From: Vibrio tasmaniensis 1F-187
GTDB lineage: Bacteria > Pseudomonadota > Gammaproteobacteria > Enterobacterales > Vibrionaceae
NCBI RefSeq assembly: GCF_000272405.2
Contig: NZ_AJZM02000355.1
Location: 36,839 to 60,067, forward strand
DNA length: 23,229 nucleotides
Direction of reading: 5' to 3'
Positions 13,785 through 23,229 of this stretch are shown piece by piece. The position numbers and the translations under genes were made by a program. Within the stretch, counting starts at the first letter, position 1. Every line of letters begins with the position of its first letter. A model generated the notes under the pieces. That model searched no databases. It saw only the letters and a list, made by a program, of their open reading frames with translations, and was not told the origin of the DNA.

Positions 13785-16700
13785 ACCCTGTTGAATCATG
13801 TAGTGTCATTCCATTACATGCTAATTATTATTTGTTTGGCACTTATTTTCCCGCATCTAGAGTAGAAGGGGAAAAACAGAAAGACAAAGTAACTTATCCA
13901 GCCTGGCATAAAGAAACTAGCCTAGTTGGCAATCAGGAAATAACTAATGTTCGCCCGTTAGCAAAAGTGCCAATGCTAAACCTAACAAATAGCGATAACC
14001 CAGCACTTTGGGCGACCAACCAAGAGTTTAAATTATGCTCACTGGGTAATGGGAAGCCGGATAAAAATGGGGTGTTTGAAGTACTTTCTCCAGAATGTCC
14101 TATTCATTCCTTAGGCAAAGATTTACCAAAAGGGGGTGAACAAACTTTCAATTTTCGTTTCCCATCATTGCCACTTATTGCCTCACTTGCAGAGCTATCA
14201 CCTAAAGAGTTGGCTGTAGAAATTGCAAAGCTTAGTGGTCAATTGGATAACAGCGAAGTTCAACTTACACTAACTGAGATCAGCACAGATCAATTGGCAG
14301 ATCCTTATCAAGAAGATACAAACGGTCAGCTGAGCGAAGAGAACGCAGCATACAACAAGTGGTACGAAGAAGTTCGTGCTCTCAAGCAACCACTTAAGGG
14401 CTTTGTTCTACCTGTTGTTTCTAGCTGTGCAATCGTTTTTTCGGATGAAGGGTATTTAAACGCTTCAGTTAGTTTGTATAAGTTTAAAGTTGGGAATGGC
14501 AAAGGAACCGACGAAGGCAAGTATGAGAAAGTTGGGGATACAGTTCAAGCTGTGCTGCCCAAAAAGACAGAGAATATTGATCAAAACCAATACCCTTGCG
14601 CATTGTTTTATATAGATTCGGCGGCGTTTGATGAAGGGCTTTACAGTATTCGGGTAGAATTTATACCAAGTCAAATGGATAAACCGATTCCTGATTTTGT
14701 TAAGAACGCCAATATTGAGCAGTATGACGATGGTTTAGATACTGCTTACACATACGAATTACGTGAACATATCTCTTTTTCTTCTAGCACGCCATTAGGT
14801 AAATTCGCCATTGTCAGTGGCGATATGATTTCCTTAGAAGAATCTTTGATTTATCAATACCCGCAGTATTTCAGCAACATGAAGCACTACCTTCATGGTA
14901 ATGCACAAGGAGCAGCAGCCAATACACCAGCATCTCGAAGTCTCACACTACTTAAGAATATCCGAGATGTGTCTGCACAATTAGGTGCAGGGCTGATGAG
15001 TGGTAGCCTGCAAGAAACCCTCGATAGTGATGGCAGGCAAGCGGTGTTTAATAATGTCTCGAAACTCTATTGGGATACCGTGAAAACAGATATGCCACCG
15101 GCGATGAAAGCCGCTGGAGAACTTTACTATGGTATTTATAGCACTAAAGCTGCCCTGGATACCCTGCGTGAATTACATTCTCCTCAAACGGTAAGTGTTG
15201 GGTGGAAACCATGGCTCCATGCAAAAGTGCTTAATACTCCGGAGCTACGAGCGAATACATTTTCCACGGCAATGGAAGCCGCCATGGGTAATCGAAAAGT
15301 GGTGGCAGGGCGAGTTGCTGAAGCCTGGCTTACTGGGGGAACATCGATTGGGGTTAACGCGTTTGGTACAGTGACCAGTGGCATCGACCTGGTTAACAAA
15401 GCCAAGGCGGTATTAAAGCAGGGCAAAAAAGTAGAAACGGCAGACAAGGCGACAGGTGAGGTCGCTGATGATTACCTAAAACATATCCCTGTTTGGAAAA
15501 CCAGAAACACAGCTCAAGAGGATAAGATTGATCAGGCTCTAGAAAAGGCGCGCGAGAAGTCTAAAGAACAAATCACAGCCTACATGGTGAATGACTCTCG
15601 CGGTGCAGGGATTGGAATCAAGTTCGAATTTAATTCTAAAGAAACTGAACTAAAAGAAAACGAAGCTGTGTTCATGGAGCTAGGTTCCGCACTTGCGGAG
15701 GTGTTAGAAGCGGAATCAAATTTAAGGGTTGAGGTCGAAGGGCATGCATGCCAAGTCGATACCGCTGAAAAAAACATGCAGGTGGCGGCAGATAGAGCGG
15801 AAAATGCGAAAGCTCTGCTGTTAAAGGTATCTTCTGTTTTTAAAGACCGAATTTCAATTGAGGCGTTTGGGGAAAGCCGACCTATCTATCTTCCAGTTGA
15901 AGGCGAAAAAATTGACCGTAATAATCCAAACTTAAAACAGAACCGACGAGTCGTCATACGCATATATATGCAATCTTTCGATGTGTATTTCCATCCTAGC
16001 CGTTATGGCTCACAAGCGATGGAACGTTCACGTTTAGCTCTTGAAATCGCAATGAGTACAGAAGACAAACTTGAAGCCGAATTACGGATGGCGGTATTCG
16101 ATAGTTTGGTTGATGTCGCTTCTTATGTGCCGGTTGTTGCTCCGGTTGCTCGCGGGGTAATTGTAGCTAAAGAAGGAACAAAAGCTGCCATTTCAGCTGT
16201 CAAAATGATCGACCATGCGCTACTGGACTCCTTGTTGAATGAGCTGAATGAAAAGCATAATGTGAAGCGTGAATTGGAACGATTATCCAATATTCATATT
16301 GAGTTACTTAAAGAACTACGTAAAAGTAATATTGCTTTAGAAAGGAAGGAAATCAATTCCTACAAAGAGCTTGTCGCTCACTTCGAGAGTGAAGAATCTA
16401 GAAAGGAGTTGCTAAAGCGCTACCAGCTTAGAGCTTTGGCAATCAATGGTTTGGTTTTACTACTCGCCGATCTTGGTGTTAAAGCGCATGCCGATTCATT
16501 GGTGTCATTTGAATCTTTGGTGAAGCGTTATAAAGTAAAAGACTATATTGAGCGTTACATTCTAGGAGATGATTGGTCAGTTCATACGATTAAAGGAAAT
16601 ACTATGGCTGCCAATTGGAAGAACCAGTGTGAAAATCAATTTTATGACGCGTTGGCTGAAAAAATGCCTGCGGCTTCACAATATTGGCCGGCACCAATCT

Positions 16701-18550
16701 CTGAGAACAGCAGGATGAATGCTTACTCTTGGTATCAAGTTGGGGATAACAATAAAGCTTCAGGGGCTTTTAATCGAGTTTTCCCTGTTCAAACGATGCT
16801 ATTTGAACACCCAGAAGAAAGCATGTTTGAAAACTTTACTCAGGCATTTAACCCACAAGATAGTGAACTAAAAAAAGAAGCGATAGGGTTCTGTCGAATC
16901 TTAATTAAATCGGCGCGCTTTCAAGAATCGGATAAGCCCGATTGGCTACCTTATGATAGTTGGATCAAACAATCAGATAATGGTCATATAGGGCCGTACG
17001 ATAAAGTTAAAGTTCAGATAGTGCTCACCAAGGCGCACAAATACGCTCAGGAATTGACCGTAGGCTATAACCGAGTAGACGGTCTTGAAAACATAAATGG
17101 TCCCGCTTTCAGAGATTGGATGTTACCTAAAAAGGTCGCTGATTTTGAAACTGACCCAAATGGTGAAATTGCTAAGTTTTATAAACAACAAGGTGTCAAT
17201 GAAGAGTCAACATTGATTGCAATCGACCATTGTCCATCCTATCGTTTCGGTAGTGTGATGATTGATGGAATGAAGCCGATGACATCCAAGTCTAAGCTAC
17301 TGTTTGCCGACGCGATATTTAGTCTTGCTGCTTCTGGAAGTGCAAAAGCTGGGAACCCAAGTGATTATTTTTCTGAAACCGATTCATTTAAGCGCTATGT
17401 AAAAGGCGGCGGCTTTCAAAACATGCGTTACAGCCTATCGATTAGGAAAAAGAAAGGGGATGTCAATTTCTACCTGCCTGCGGATTACATACAAGGTAAA
17501 GACTTTGACGACTTGCCAGATGAGTTAAAAGTTGGAGTGTTGAGTACCGAAACGAAGTTAGTGTTGCTTGATACTTATCTCGGTGAGAAGGCGCTACTTT
17601 TGCGTGAGAAAGATCTTATGGTCGAGAGCTTTACCTTAATGAATGCTAAGAGTAAGAAGAACTCTATTCCAGTCATCAAAGGGATAAAGCAACAAGTCGT
17701 CGCTATCGAAACTCAATCTTCAGGACTTAACTTCTTCCAAAGTAAGGAATGGATTAACTCAGCTCACAATATTCGACGCGATGGGTTTTCATGGGGAAAC
17801 AAAGGACAAGAAGACCCCGCGAGTATGTACGTTTTGTTATTGGGTGATACTCATAATAAAGACGCGTACGAATCGACACGAATGGACTGGCGCTCAGTGA
17901 ATATGTCTATTCAACTGGGACTAGAAGGTAATAAAGGTAAGTTGGTCAAGGGTCCTAGGTACTTTTCAGACATGCACCATGTTGGTGAGTTTTCTTGTGA
18001 TAATGGTTCTTGGGAATTGACGAAATCATCGTCAGAAAAGAATCGCAGTGAGATCAATGCGATGAAAATCTTTATTGATCAAGCTGTGGCTAGCGTAGAG
18101 AAAGAGAATGATTTACAAAAAGGCACAAGCTATACAGTCTATTGTATGAAGTTTGATTTGGGTTATGTTGCGCCAACGGGCGCGCAGCTAAAAGGTCTAA
18201 GGCCATTTGGAGGAGTCATCGGAGGCAAAGCGAACCTTGAACTGTCTGTTACTCACTTGAACCAAGTTGATGTAGATGGCACACATGATTACGACAAAGG
18301 AAGAGATGTCGTTGTGTCATTACCGTCTTTAAGCTCAGATAAAGCTCTTGCTGGTAATTTCTTTAGTGATATGCCATGGCTTATTTTTAAAGAACCAACA
18401 AAAAATGGTGTGGATAAGTCAGCGTCAGAAACGTGGAAACAGTACGAAGACTCGGAACGGAAAAAATGGCTGAAACACTGGATAGAGAAACAACCAGCAG
18501 TCACTCAAGCTCCTAAGCCTTTAGAAAAGTCATTAGATAATCCAATATAA
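13781..18550 (+). CDS. Large OmpA-domain protein (1589 aa), candidate T6SS wall-acting effector
   Basis: AGGAGA (13769-13774) precedes the ATG, which overlaps the stop of the lipoprotein gene. There is no signal peptide, although the protein carries a periplasmic-type domain, which suggests export by a dedicated route. Residues 1-600 are unrecognised and mixed alpha/beta. Residues about 605-735 form an OmpA-like peptidoglycan-binding domain: FEFNSKETEL, VEVEGHAC (651-657), then N-x-x-V-A-A-D-R-A and a closing NRRVVIRI (N721-R723). The Asp of the usual GHTD is Cys657. Residues about 777-806 and 885-900 are hydrophobic and could enter a membrane. Residues 815-885 are Leu/Glu/Lys-rich and probably coiled coil. 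Residues 940-1589 are unrecognised, with GDDWSVHTIKGN, WMLPKKV, LLLGDTHN and ALAGNFFSDMPW as marked stretches. OmpA domains are usually short and C-terminal, so a central position in a protein this size is unusual. A toxin role is inference from the T6SS neighbourhood; no catalytic motif was seen. Confidence 0.78.
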   Translation: MNPVESCSVIPLHANYYLFGTYFPASRVEGEKQKDKVTYPAWHKETSLVGNQEITNVRPLAKVPMLNLTNSDNPALWATNQEFKLCSLGNGKPDKNGVFEVLSPECPIHSLGKDLPKGGEQTFNFRFPSLPLIASLAELSPKELAVEIAKLSGQLDNSEVQLTLTEISTDQLADPYQEDTNGQLSEENAAYNKWYEEVRALKQPLKGFVLPVVSSCAIVFSDEGYLNASVSLYKFKVGNGKGTDEGKYEKVGDTVQAVLPKKTENIDQNQYPCALFYIDSAAFDEGLYSIRVEFIPSQMDKPIPDFVKNANIEQYDDGLDTAYTYELREHISFSSSTPLGKFAIVSGDMISLEESLIYQYPQYFSNMKHYLHGNAQGAAANTPASRSLTLLKNIRDVSAQLGAGLMSGSLQETLDSDGRQAVFNNVSKLYWDTVKTDMPPAMKAAGELYYGIYSTKAALDTLRELHSPQTVSVGWKPWLHAKVLNTPELRANTFSTAMEAAMGNRKVVAGRVAEAWLTGGTSIGVNAFGTVTSGIDLVNKAKAVLKQGKKVETADKATGEVADDYLKHIPVWKTRNTAQEDKIDQALEKAREKSKEQITAYMVNDSRGAGIGIKFEFNSKETELKENEAVFMELGSALAEVLEAESNLRVEVEGHACQVDTAEKNMQVAADRAENAKALLLKVSSVFKDRISIEAFGESRPIYLPVEGEKIDRNNPNLKQNRRVVIRIYMQSFDVYFHPSRYGSQAMERSRLALEIAMSTEDKLEAELRMAVFDSLVDVASYVPVVAPVARGVIVAKEGTKAAISAVKMIDHALLDSLLNELNEKHNVKRELERLSNIHIELLKELRKSNIALERKEINSYKELVAHFESEESRKELLKRYQLRALAINGLVLLLADLGVKAHADSLVSFESLVKRYKVKDYIERYILGDDWSVHTIKGNTMAANWKNQCENQFYDALAEKMPAASQYWPAPISENSRMNAYSWYQVGDNNKASGAFNRVFPVQTMLFEHPEESMFENFTQAFNPQDSELKKEAIGFCRILIKSARFQESDKPDWLPYDSWIKQSDNGHIGPYDKVKVQIVLTKAHKYAQELTVGYNRVDGLENINGPAFRDWMLPKKVADFETDPNGEIAKFYKQQGVNEESTLIAIDHCPSYRFGSVMIDGMKPMTSKSKLLFADAIFSLAASGSAKAGNPSDYFSETDSFKRYVKGGGFQNMRYSLSIRKKKGDVNFYLPADYIQGKDFDDLPDELKVGVLSTETKLVLLDTYLGEKALLLREKDLMVESFTLMNAKSKKNSIPVIKGIKQQVVAIETQSSGLNFFQSKEWINSAHNIRRDGFSWGNKGQEDPASMYVLLLGDTHNKDAYESTRMDWRSVNMSIQLGLEGNKGKLVKGPRYFSDMHHVGEFSCDNGSWELTKSSSEKNRSEINAMKIFIDQAVASVEKENDLQKGTSYTVYCMKFDLGYVAPTGAQLKGLRPFGGVIGGKANLELSVTHLNQVDVDGTHDYDKGRDVVVSLPSLSSDKALAGNFFSDMPWLIFKEPTKNGVDKSASETWKQYEDSERKKWLKHWIEKQPAVTQAPKPLEKSLDNPI

Positions 18551-18555
18551 AAATA

Positions 18556-18583
18556 AAAAAAACCGCCTTCGGGCGGTTTTTTT
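18556..18583. terminator. Bidirectional terminator between converging operons
   Basis: CCGCC (18563-18567), a UUCG tetraloop (18568-18571) and GGCGG (18572-18576) are flanked by an A run on the left and a T run on the right. The structure can therefore stop transcription from both the OmpA-domain gene and vasH. Confidence 0.92.
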
Positions 18584-18634
18584 ATTTTTATCGGAATGAC
18601 TGAAATACTCTGCTGTAATTGGTATCTCTTTAAC

Positions 18635-20263
18635 TCAACCCGCCGCAGAAATATCGTATTTCTTCATCTTGTGATTGAGTGTACTTAACGGCAGCGACAG
18701 TTGCTCTGCCGCTCGCTTCGTGTGCCAATTACAAGAGTTTAAGCAGTCGATAATCACGGTGCGTTCGTACTGGCTGACGACCTCTTTTAGGCCAACGGCG
18801 ACATCGTCATCTCCTAGAGGTTCAGGTTCAAACGTGGGCTGAACTGCCGATGTAACTGGAGTAATAACTTGATGGTGTTCTATCTCTTCAGGGATCTGTT
18901 CACCAAACTCAATCTGAGTAATGGTTTCGAAATCGGAAAGCAGAACCGAGCGCTCGATGATGTTCTTAAGCTCGCGCACGTTACCGGGGTAGGTGTAAGT
19001 AAGTAGTTGGTTTCTCACATTAGCACTCAATCCTGGTGATTGAGGCAACCCTAACATCGTCGTGGTTTGCTGCACAAAGTGCTCGGCGAGTGGGATAATG
19101 TCCGCTTGTCTGGATCTCAGAGGTGGTAAGGTGATGGGAAATACGTTCAAGCGGTAGAATAAATCGGCCCTAAAGCCTCCGTCTTTAATCTGCTGCATTA
19201 AGTTACAGTGCGTCGCGGCAATGACTCTAACATCCACTTCAATCTCTCTGCTAGCGCCTACAGGGCGAACTTTACGTTCTTGCAGCACACGTAACAGTTT
19301 AGCTTGAAGTAGCATTGGCATATCGCCAATTTCATCTAGGAACAGGGTGCCACCGTTTGCTGCTTCAAATAAGCCAACTTTGTCCTTGTCTGCACCGGTA
19401 AATGAGCCCTTTCTGTGCCCGAAAAGTTCGGATTCCAGAAGTTGTTCAGGAATTGCGGCACAGTTCTGAACGATTAATGCTTGGTCAGAACGATTCGAGT
19501 TTTCGTGAATGTATTTTGCAATGACTTCTTTACCCGCACCCGTCTCGCCTCTAAGTAAGACGTCGACAGGCAAAGAGAGCACCTTATCAAGTCGGCTCAA
19601 TACATTGACCATCTCTTCACTTTCAGCGATCGGACCTTGATAGGTTTTCTTTGTCCGTTTCTTTAGTTGAGTATTTTCACGAACCAACGCTTGGTTATCG
19701 GCGCTTAAACTCTTAATCACTTGACCATATTGCTCTAACCAAATGGCATGGCGAATATTACTTGCCGCCATTCGGCAAAACTCGGTAAGTGCGGTTTCGT
19801 TATCGATAACGCTTAAATCAAGCAAAACCAACAATCCAATAGTTTTGCTTTCATCATCAATCAATGGCCAAGCAAGTAAGTTATTGCTTTTTAGACCTAA
19901 CGTTTGCTCGGTTTGATAGATGCCTTCGCAGTCATAACCATTGTAAGTGTATAGCTCATTGATCAAGACAACTTCGCCGTTACGTACGGCGAAGTTGAAT
20001 GGGTCGGCTTCACTTACTGTGTCTAACTGCAGTGGCTCCCAAGGATGTGAGGCGATGACTTTTTCATGGTGATGCGCGGTACTTGGAATCAAGGCTTGAC
20101 CGGTTTGGTCAAGCACGTAAATGATGCCATGTTTCGCGAAAGTCATTTGCCTTGCTGCTGTGAGAACGGCATCCAAAGTTTGAGCTAACTGGCTGCGATC
20201 AGCCAGAGATTGGCTGATCGCAAGTAGGGCGTTACTAAGCTCACTATGGTTAGCTGAACGCAT
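18635..20263 (-). CDS. vasH: VasH, sigma54-dependent transcription activator of T6SS
   Basis: A 542-residue bacterial enhancer-binding protein. Residues about 20-175 form a GAF-type sensor. A linker with coiled-coil character (180-205) precedes the AAA+ domain (about 210-440). This has Walker A GETGAGKE (239-246), the sigma54-contact loop GSFTGA (286-291, Ser in place of the usual Ala), Walker B GGTLFLDE (304-311), and FRADLFYRL (364-372) with arginine-finger residues. Residues about 500-537 form a Fis-type helix-turn-helix. The gene starts 14 bases inside the end of clpV, and AAGGA lies about ten bases ahead of its ATG, so it is co-transcribed and probably coupled with clpV, the same order as vasG-vasH in V. 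cholerae. In that family VasH activates hcp/vgrG-type operons with RpoN. No sigma54 promoter was found in this window, so its targets are probably elsewhere. Confidence 0.95.
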   Translation of the reverse strand: MRSANHSELSNALLAISQSLADRSQLAQTLDAVLTAARQMTFAKHGIIYVLDQTGQALIPSTAHHHEKVIASHPWEPLQLDTVSEADPFNFAVRNGEVVLINELYTYNGYDCEGIYQTEQTLGLKSNNLLAWPLIDDESKTIGLLVLLDLSVIDNETALTEFCRMAASNIRHAIWLEQYGQVIKSLSADNQALVRENTQLKKRTKKTYQGPIAESEEMVNVLSRLDKVLSLPVDVLLRGETGAGKEVIAKYIHENSNRSDQALIVQNCAAIPEQLLESELFGHRKGSFTGADKDKVGLFEAANGGTLFLDEIGDMPMLLQAKLLRVLQERKVRPVGASREIEVDVRVIAATHCNLMQQIKDGGFRADLFYRLNVFPITLPPLRSRQADIIPLAEHFVQQTTTMLGLPQSPGLSANVRNQLLTYTYPGNVRELKNIIERSVLLSDFETITQIEFGEQIPEEIEHHQVITPVTSAVQPTFEPEPLGDDDVAVGLKEVVSQYERTVIIDCLNSCNWHTKRAAEQLSLPLSTLNHKMKKYDISAAG

Positions 20264-22943
20264 AGGTTAGAGTTCCTTGCTCGTCCACAGAAACGTCAAT
20301 TTGAGTATGTGAATCATCTTTGTCATTCACCAGTAGTTGAGTCGAAAGCTGCCGCAATAGTTGACGGTTAATAACGGCATCAATATTTCGAGCTCCCGTC
20401 TCTGCAAGGCGGCAGTTGCCTAATACGAATTCCACTAAGTTATCACCATAGCAAAGTGCCAGTTTGTGGTGGCTTTGCAGGCGCTCAGACACTTTCTTTA
20501 GTTTATGATGAATAATGTCAGTCATTGCTGCGTCTGAAAGAGGAAGGAATGGCAACACGGACATACGTGCCAGTAAGGCAGGCTTGAAGTGTTGATTCAA
20601 TGTTGGGCGAATAGCTTCAGCGACGATATTGGCATCAATGTCTTTCGCTTGGTGAACTAAAGACTCAATCTCATGAGTCGCAAGGTTACTTGTCATGATG
20701 ATGAGTGTATTTTTGAAGTCGATGGTACGACCTTCGCCATCATTTAGCGTGCCTTTGTCGAAGACTTGGTAGAACAGGTTGAGTACTTCAGGGTCTGCTT
20801 TTTCAACTTCATCTAGAAGAACAACAGAGTAAGGGCGCTGACGTACCGCTTCGGTTAGCATGCCGCCTTCACCAAAACCAACATAGCCAGGAGGAGAACC
20901 AATAAGACGAGACACCGTGTGTTTCTCTTGGAACTCAGACATATTGATGGTTGTCATGAAGCGTTCGCCACCAAACATTTGATCAGCGATAGCGCGAGCG
21001 GTTTCTGTTTTACCGACACCACTAGGGCCAACCAATAAGAAAACGCCTGTTGGTGCATCTGGGTTGCCTAGTCCCGCCTTTGCGGTTTGAATACCTTCAG
21101 CAAGCGCATCAATGGCAAACTCTTGACCTTTAATGTTTTGAATTAGGTTTTGCTTCAAGTTTAAGGTAGTTTGCGACTCATCTTGAAGCATCTTACCCAT
21201 AGGAATCCCTGTCCAATCAGAAATTACATGACTAATTTCGTCGGGACCCACTTCGTAGTGAACTAGCGGATTGGTACCGCGCACGTTATCTAAACGTTCA
21301 TTACAAGATTGAATAGCTTCGCGAGTCTTCTCTTCAGAATATTCATGAAAATTTGGTTTATCACTTGTTGGTGCGTCATCATCTTGAACCGTATTGTCAG
21401 CTTTAGGAGCGCTGTCTTCTTCAGTCGAAGGAGTCGTAAGGCTATAAAGATGGCTACGCAGTTCTATGATCTCTTGAATAAGAGATTGTTCTTTTTTCCA
21501 TTGAACCTGAAGGGTAGCTTGTTCTTCGGTGGCCTTTTTAATCTTCTCTTTTAGCTCAGGAATTAAAGCAGCACTGTGTTTGTCACCAGTTTGCTGCAGT
21601 TGGTCACGTTCTAGAGCTTCGAGCTCGCGATTCGCAGCCGCAATTTCTTGATGCAATGTTTCAACAGGTGCCGGTGTTGCATTAAGGCTAATATTGACGC
21701 GAGCACAAGCCGTATCTAACACGTCGATTGCTTTATCTGGCAGTTGACGTCCAGTGATGTAACGATCGGCTAAGTTTGCTGCGGCAGTGATTGCGTCGTC
21801 ACGTACGTATACGTTATGTGACTTTTCATAGGCTGGTCTTAAGCCTCGGATGATCAATGCGGCTTGAGTTGCCGATGGCTCATCAAGTTTCACTAGTTGG
21901 AAACGGCGTGCCAGAGCTGGATCTTTTTCGAAATATTTCTTGTACTCAGACCATGTGGTGGCAGCAATTGTTTTTACTTCACCACGTGCTAGAGCGGGTT
22001 TAAGTAGGTTGGCAGCATCGCTGCCTCCAGCTTGATTGCCTCCCCCAACTAGCGTGTGAGCTTCATCTATAAATAAAATGATTGGAGTCGGTGAATTCTT
22101 CACTTCGTCTAGTACTGCGTTAAGGCGTTTTTCAAACTCACCTTTTACACTCGCCCCAGCTTGAAGTAAGCCCATGTCTAGGCCGTATAGTTCAACACCT
22201 TTGAGGCAGTCTGGCACATCTCCTTCGGTAATCTTTAATGCAAGACCCTCCACTACTGCGGTTTTACCAACTCCCGGCTCACCTACAGCGATTGGGTTGT
22301 TTTTTCTGCGTCGCGCCAAGATGTCGATTATTTGTCTGATTTCTTGATCACGGCAAAATACTGGGTCAATCTCGCCTTTTCTTGCTTTGCCGGTAAAGTC
22401 GGTAGTGAATTTACTTAATGCCGAACCATCTTCGCGTGCATCTGATTTTTCTGATGTCGCTGCTAAAGATTCTAGAGAGTTTGTTGTGAGTTCAGAAAAG
22501 TTACGCTTTAAGGTATCAGGGTTTACACCTTCTAAGATAGAAGCGTAGCCATGTTGACCATAGCGTAATGGGTTACTCACTAGCGTAAGAAGTAGGGCAC
22601 CAGAGCGAATCTGAGTTTCGGATAGGTCTAAAGATGAGACTAACCAACTTTCTTGAAGCCATTCGATTAAAAGTGAAGAGAAAACGGGCTTGCTGCCATT
22701 TCCTGTGGTGTTGGTATTTAGCGTAGAACGAATAGATTGTTTTAATATGGTCTCTGAGCAATCGAAATGACTTAATAAGATGTCAAAATCACTATTTGGC
22801 CTTTCTAATAAGCTTAATAGATAGTGTTCAATTTGCACTTCATTGGCTTTTTCCGATACCGCTAATGCAGCAGCATCTTCTAAAGCGACTTTTACAATCG
22901 GGTGCAGACGCTGTATCAAAGAGGAAAGGTTTATATTTATCAT
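20250..22943 (-). CDS. clpV: ClpV (TssH/VasG), T6SS sheath-disassembly ATPase
   Basis: An 897-residue AAA+ unfoldase of the ClpB/Hsp100 family that recycles contracted TssB-TssC sheaths in the cytoplasm. The N-terminal Clp_N domain (about 1-150) binds the sheath. Module 1 has Walker A GEPGVGKT (221-228) and Walker [10 protein letters not shown] (289-297). A middle coiled coil spans about 425-500. Module 2 has Walker A GPSGVGKT (639-646) and Walker B VVLLDE (707-712), followed by the ClpB D2-small domain. Between the coiled coil and module 2 lies an acidic, low-complexity insert (about 504-532, [13 protein letters not shown] and onward) that looks disordered. The length is close to that usual for ClpV. 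The ribosome site before the ATG is weak. The gene leads the clpV-vasH operon. The rest of the T6SS cluster would lie beyond the right edge, past what looks like an IS end. Confidence 0.97.
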   Translation of the reverse strand: MININLSSLIQRLHPIVKVALEDAAALAVSEKANEVQIEHYLLSLLERPNSDFDILLSHFDCSETILKQSIRSTLNTNTTGNGSKPVFSSLLIEWLQESWLVSSLDLSETQIRSGALLLTLVSNPLRYGQHGYASILEGVNPDTLKRNFSELTTNSLESLAATSEKSDAREDGSALSKFTTDFTGKARKGEIDPVFCRDQEIRQIIDILARRRKNNPIAVGEPGVGKTAVVEGLALKITEGDVPDCLKGVELYGLDMGLLQAGASVKGEFEKRLNAVLDEVKNSPTPIILFIDEAHTLVGGGNQAGGSDAANLLKPALARGEVKTIAATTWSEYKKYFEKDPALARRFQLVKLDEPSATQAALIIRGLRPAYEKSHNVYVRDDAITAAANLADRYITGRQLPDKAIDVLDTACARVNISLNATPAPVETLHQEIAAANRELEALERDQLQQTGDKHSAALIPELKEKIKKATEEQATLQVQWKKEQSLIQEIIELRSHLYSLTTPSTEEDSAPKADNTVQDDDAPTSDKPNFHEYSEEKTREAIQSCNERLDNVRGTNPLVHYEVGPDEISHVISDWTGIPMGKMLQDESQTTLNLKQNLIQNIKGQEFAIDALAEGIQTAKAGLGNPDAPTGVFLLVGPSGVGKTETARAIADQMFGGERFMTTINMSEFQEKHTVSRLIGSPPGYVGFGEGGMLTEAVRQRPYSVVLLDEVEKADPEVLNLFYQVFDKGTLNDGEGRTIDFKNTLIIMTSNLATHEIESLVHQAKDIDANIVAEAIRPTLNQHFKPALLARMSVLPFLPLSDAAMTDIIHHKLKKVSERLQSHHKLALCYGDNLVEFVLGNCRLAETGARNIDAVINRQLLRQLSTQLLVNDKDDSHTQIDVSVDEQGTLTYAFS

Positions 22944-23210
22944 TTTAATTCTGTTAGTTATTTATATGGGATGTGCTAATTATACTAAAATTGGTAACTG
23001 GTTTTTTATTCGGAGATGAATTCACTATTGTTTATTGGTTGTTTTTATTATCAGCTTTGTTTTTTTGTCTGATTGAAGTATTTATTTTCATTTAAAATAA
23101 AATATAACCTAGGTATTTCGACTTAATTGATAGTTTTTTTAACTTTATTTCAATTGTTCAAGCTAGTTGTTTTGTCTTTGTTTTTTAAATTCAATTTATT
23201 AAACTAAATG
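22944..23210 (-). promoter_or_regulatory. Leader and candidate promoter region of clpV-vasH
   Basis: A strongly AT-rich gap of about 267 bp. On the minus strand a perfect TATAAT lies at 22979-22984, 36 bases before the clpV start, but no good -35 stands at the right distance. No sigma54 element was seen. Clusters of T (A on the transcribed sense) could bind a silencer such as H-NS; this is a guess from composition only. Confidence 0.3.
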
Positions 23211-23229
23211 GGCTTTGTTGCGTAATTAA
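23211..23229. mobile_element. Possible terminal inverted repeat of an IS903/IS5-type element (window edge)
   Basis: The last 19 bases, GGCTTTGTTGCGTAATTAA, resemble the ends of IS903-group IS5-family elements, which begin GGCTTTGTTG. Because the window stops here, neither the transposase nor the other end can be seen. If real, an insertion sits about 270 bp upstream of clpV. Confidence 0.5.

Noticed and set aside
1..23229. CRISPR arrays, tRNA or rRNA genes
   Set aside because: No regularly spaced identical repeats and no cloverleaf or rRNA-like sequence were seen on either strand.

Overview
The window looks like chromosomal or large-plasmid DNA of a Vibrio or close relative. It is AT-rich gammaproteobacterial DNA with a clpV-vasH pair arranged as in Vibrio type VI secretion (T6SS) clusters, and it carries the remnant of an IS3-family transposase of a kind I associate with vibrios. 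The species cannot be fixed from the sequence alone.

Layout. Positions 1-472 hold the last codons of an unidentified gene, its terminator and a decayed IS3-type orfA. A membrane-anchored M23 (LytM) peptidase runs on the minus strand (473-1432), divergent from a giant lipoprotein gene of 2766 codons (1691-9991). The lipoprotein consists of an N-terminal carboxypeptidase-regulatory-like segment, two copies of a helical domain and a long series of Ig/cadherin-like repeats, and it ends in a broken repeat. An 830-bp non-coding stretch follows (9992-10826). It holds the lipoprotein's terminator, a candidate small RNA with its own promoter and terminator, and operator-like repeats.

Positions 10827-18550 hold three co-oriented genes. 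The first is a protein with a MIX-like motif and a transthyretin-like segment. The second is a beta-propeller lipoprotein. The third is a 1589-residue protein with an OmpA-like peptidoglycan-binding domain in its middle, whose start overlaps the lipoprotein's stop (ATGA). A bidirectional terminator with a UUCG loop separates them from the converging vasH-clpV operon (18635-22943, minus strand). The final 19 bases look like the terminal inverted repeat of an IS903/IS5-type element.

How the genes may work together. ClpV disassembles contracted T6SS sheaths, and VasH is the sigma54 activator that switches T6SS genes on. The three converging genes are most simply read as T6SS cargo or accessory proteins: a MIX-like protein, a candidate periplasmic immunity or assembly lipoprotein, and a large wall-binding protein that may be the toxin. 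That reading is inference from motifs and location. No catalytic site was recognised in the 1589-residue protein. No T6SS structural gene other than clpV lies inside the window.
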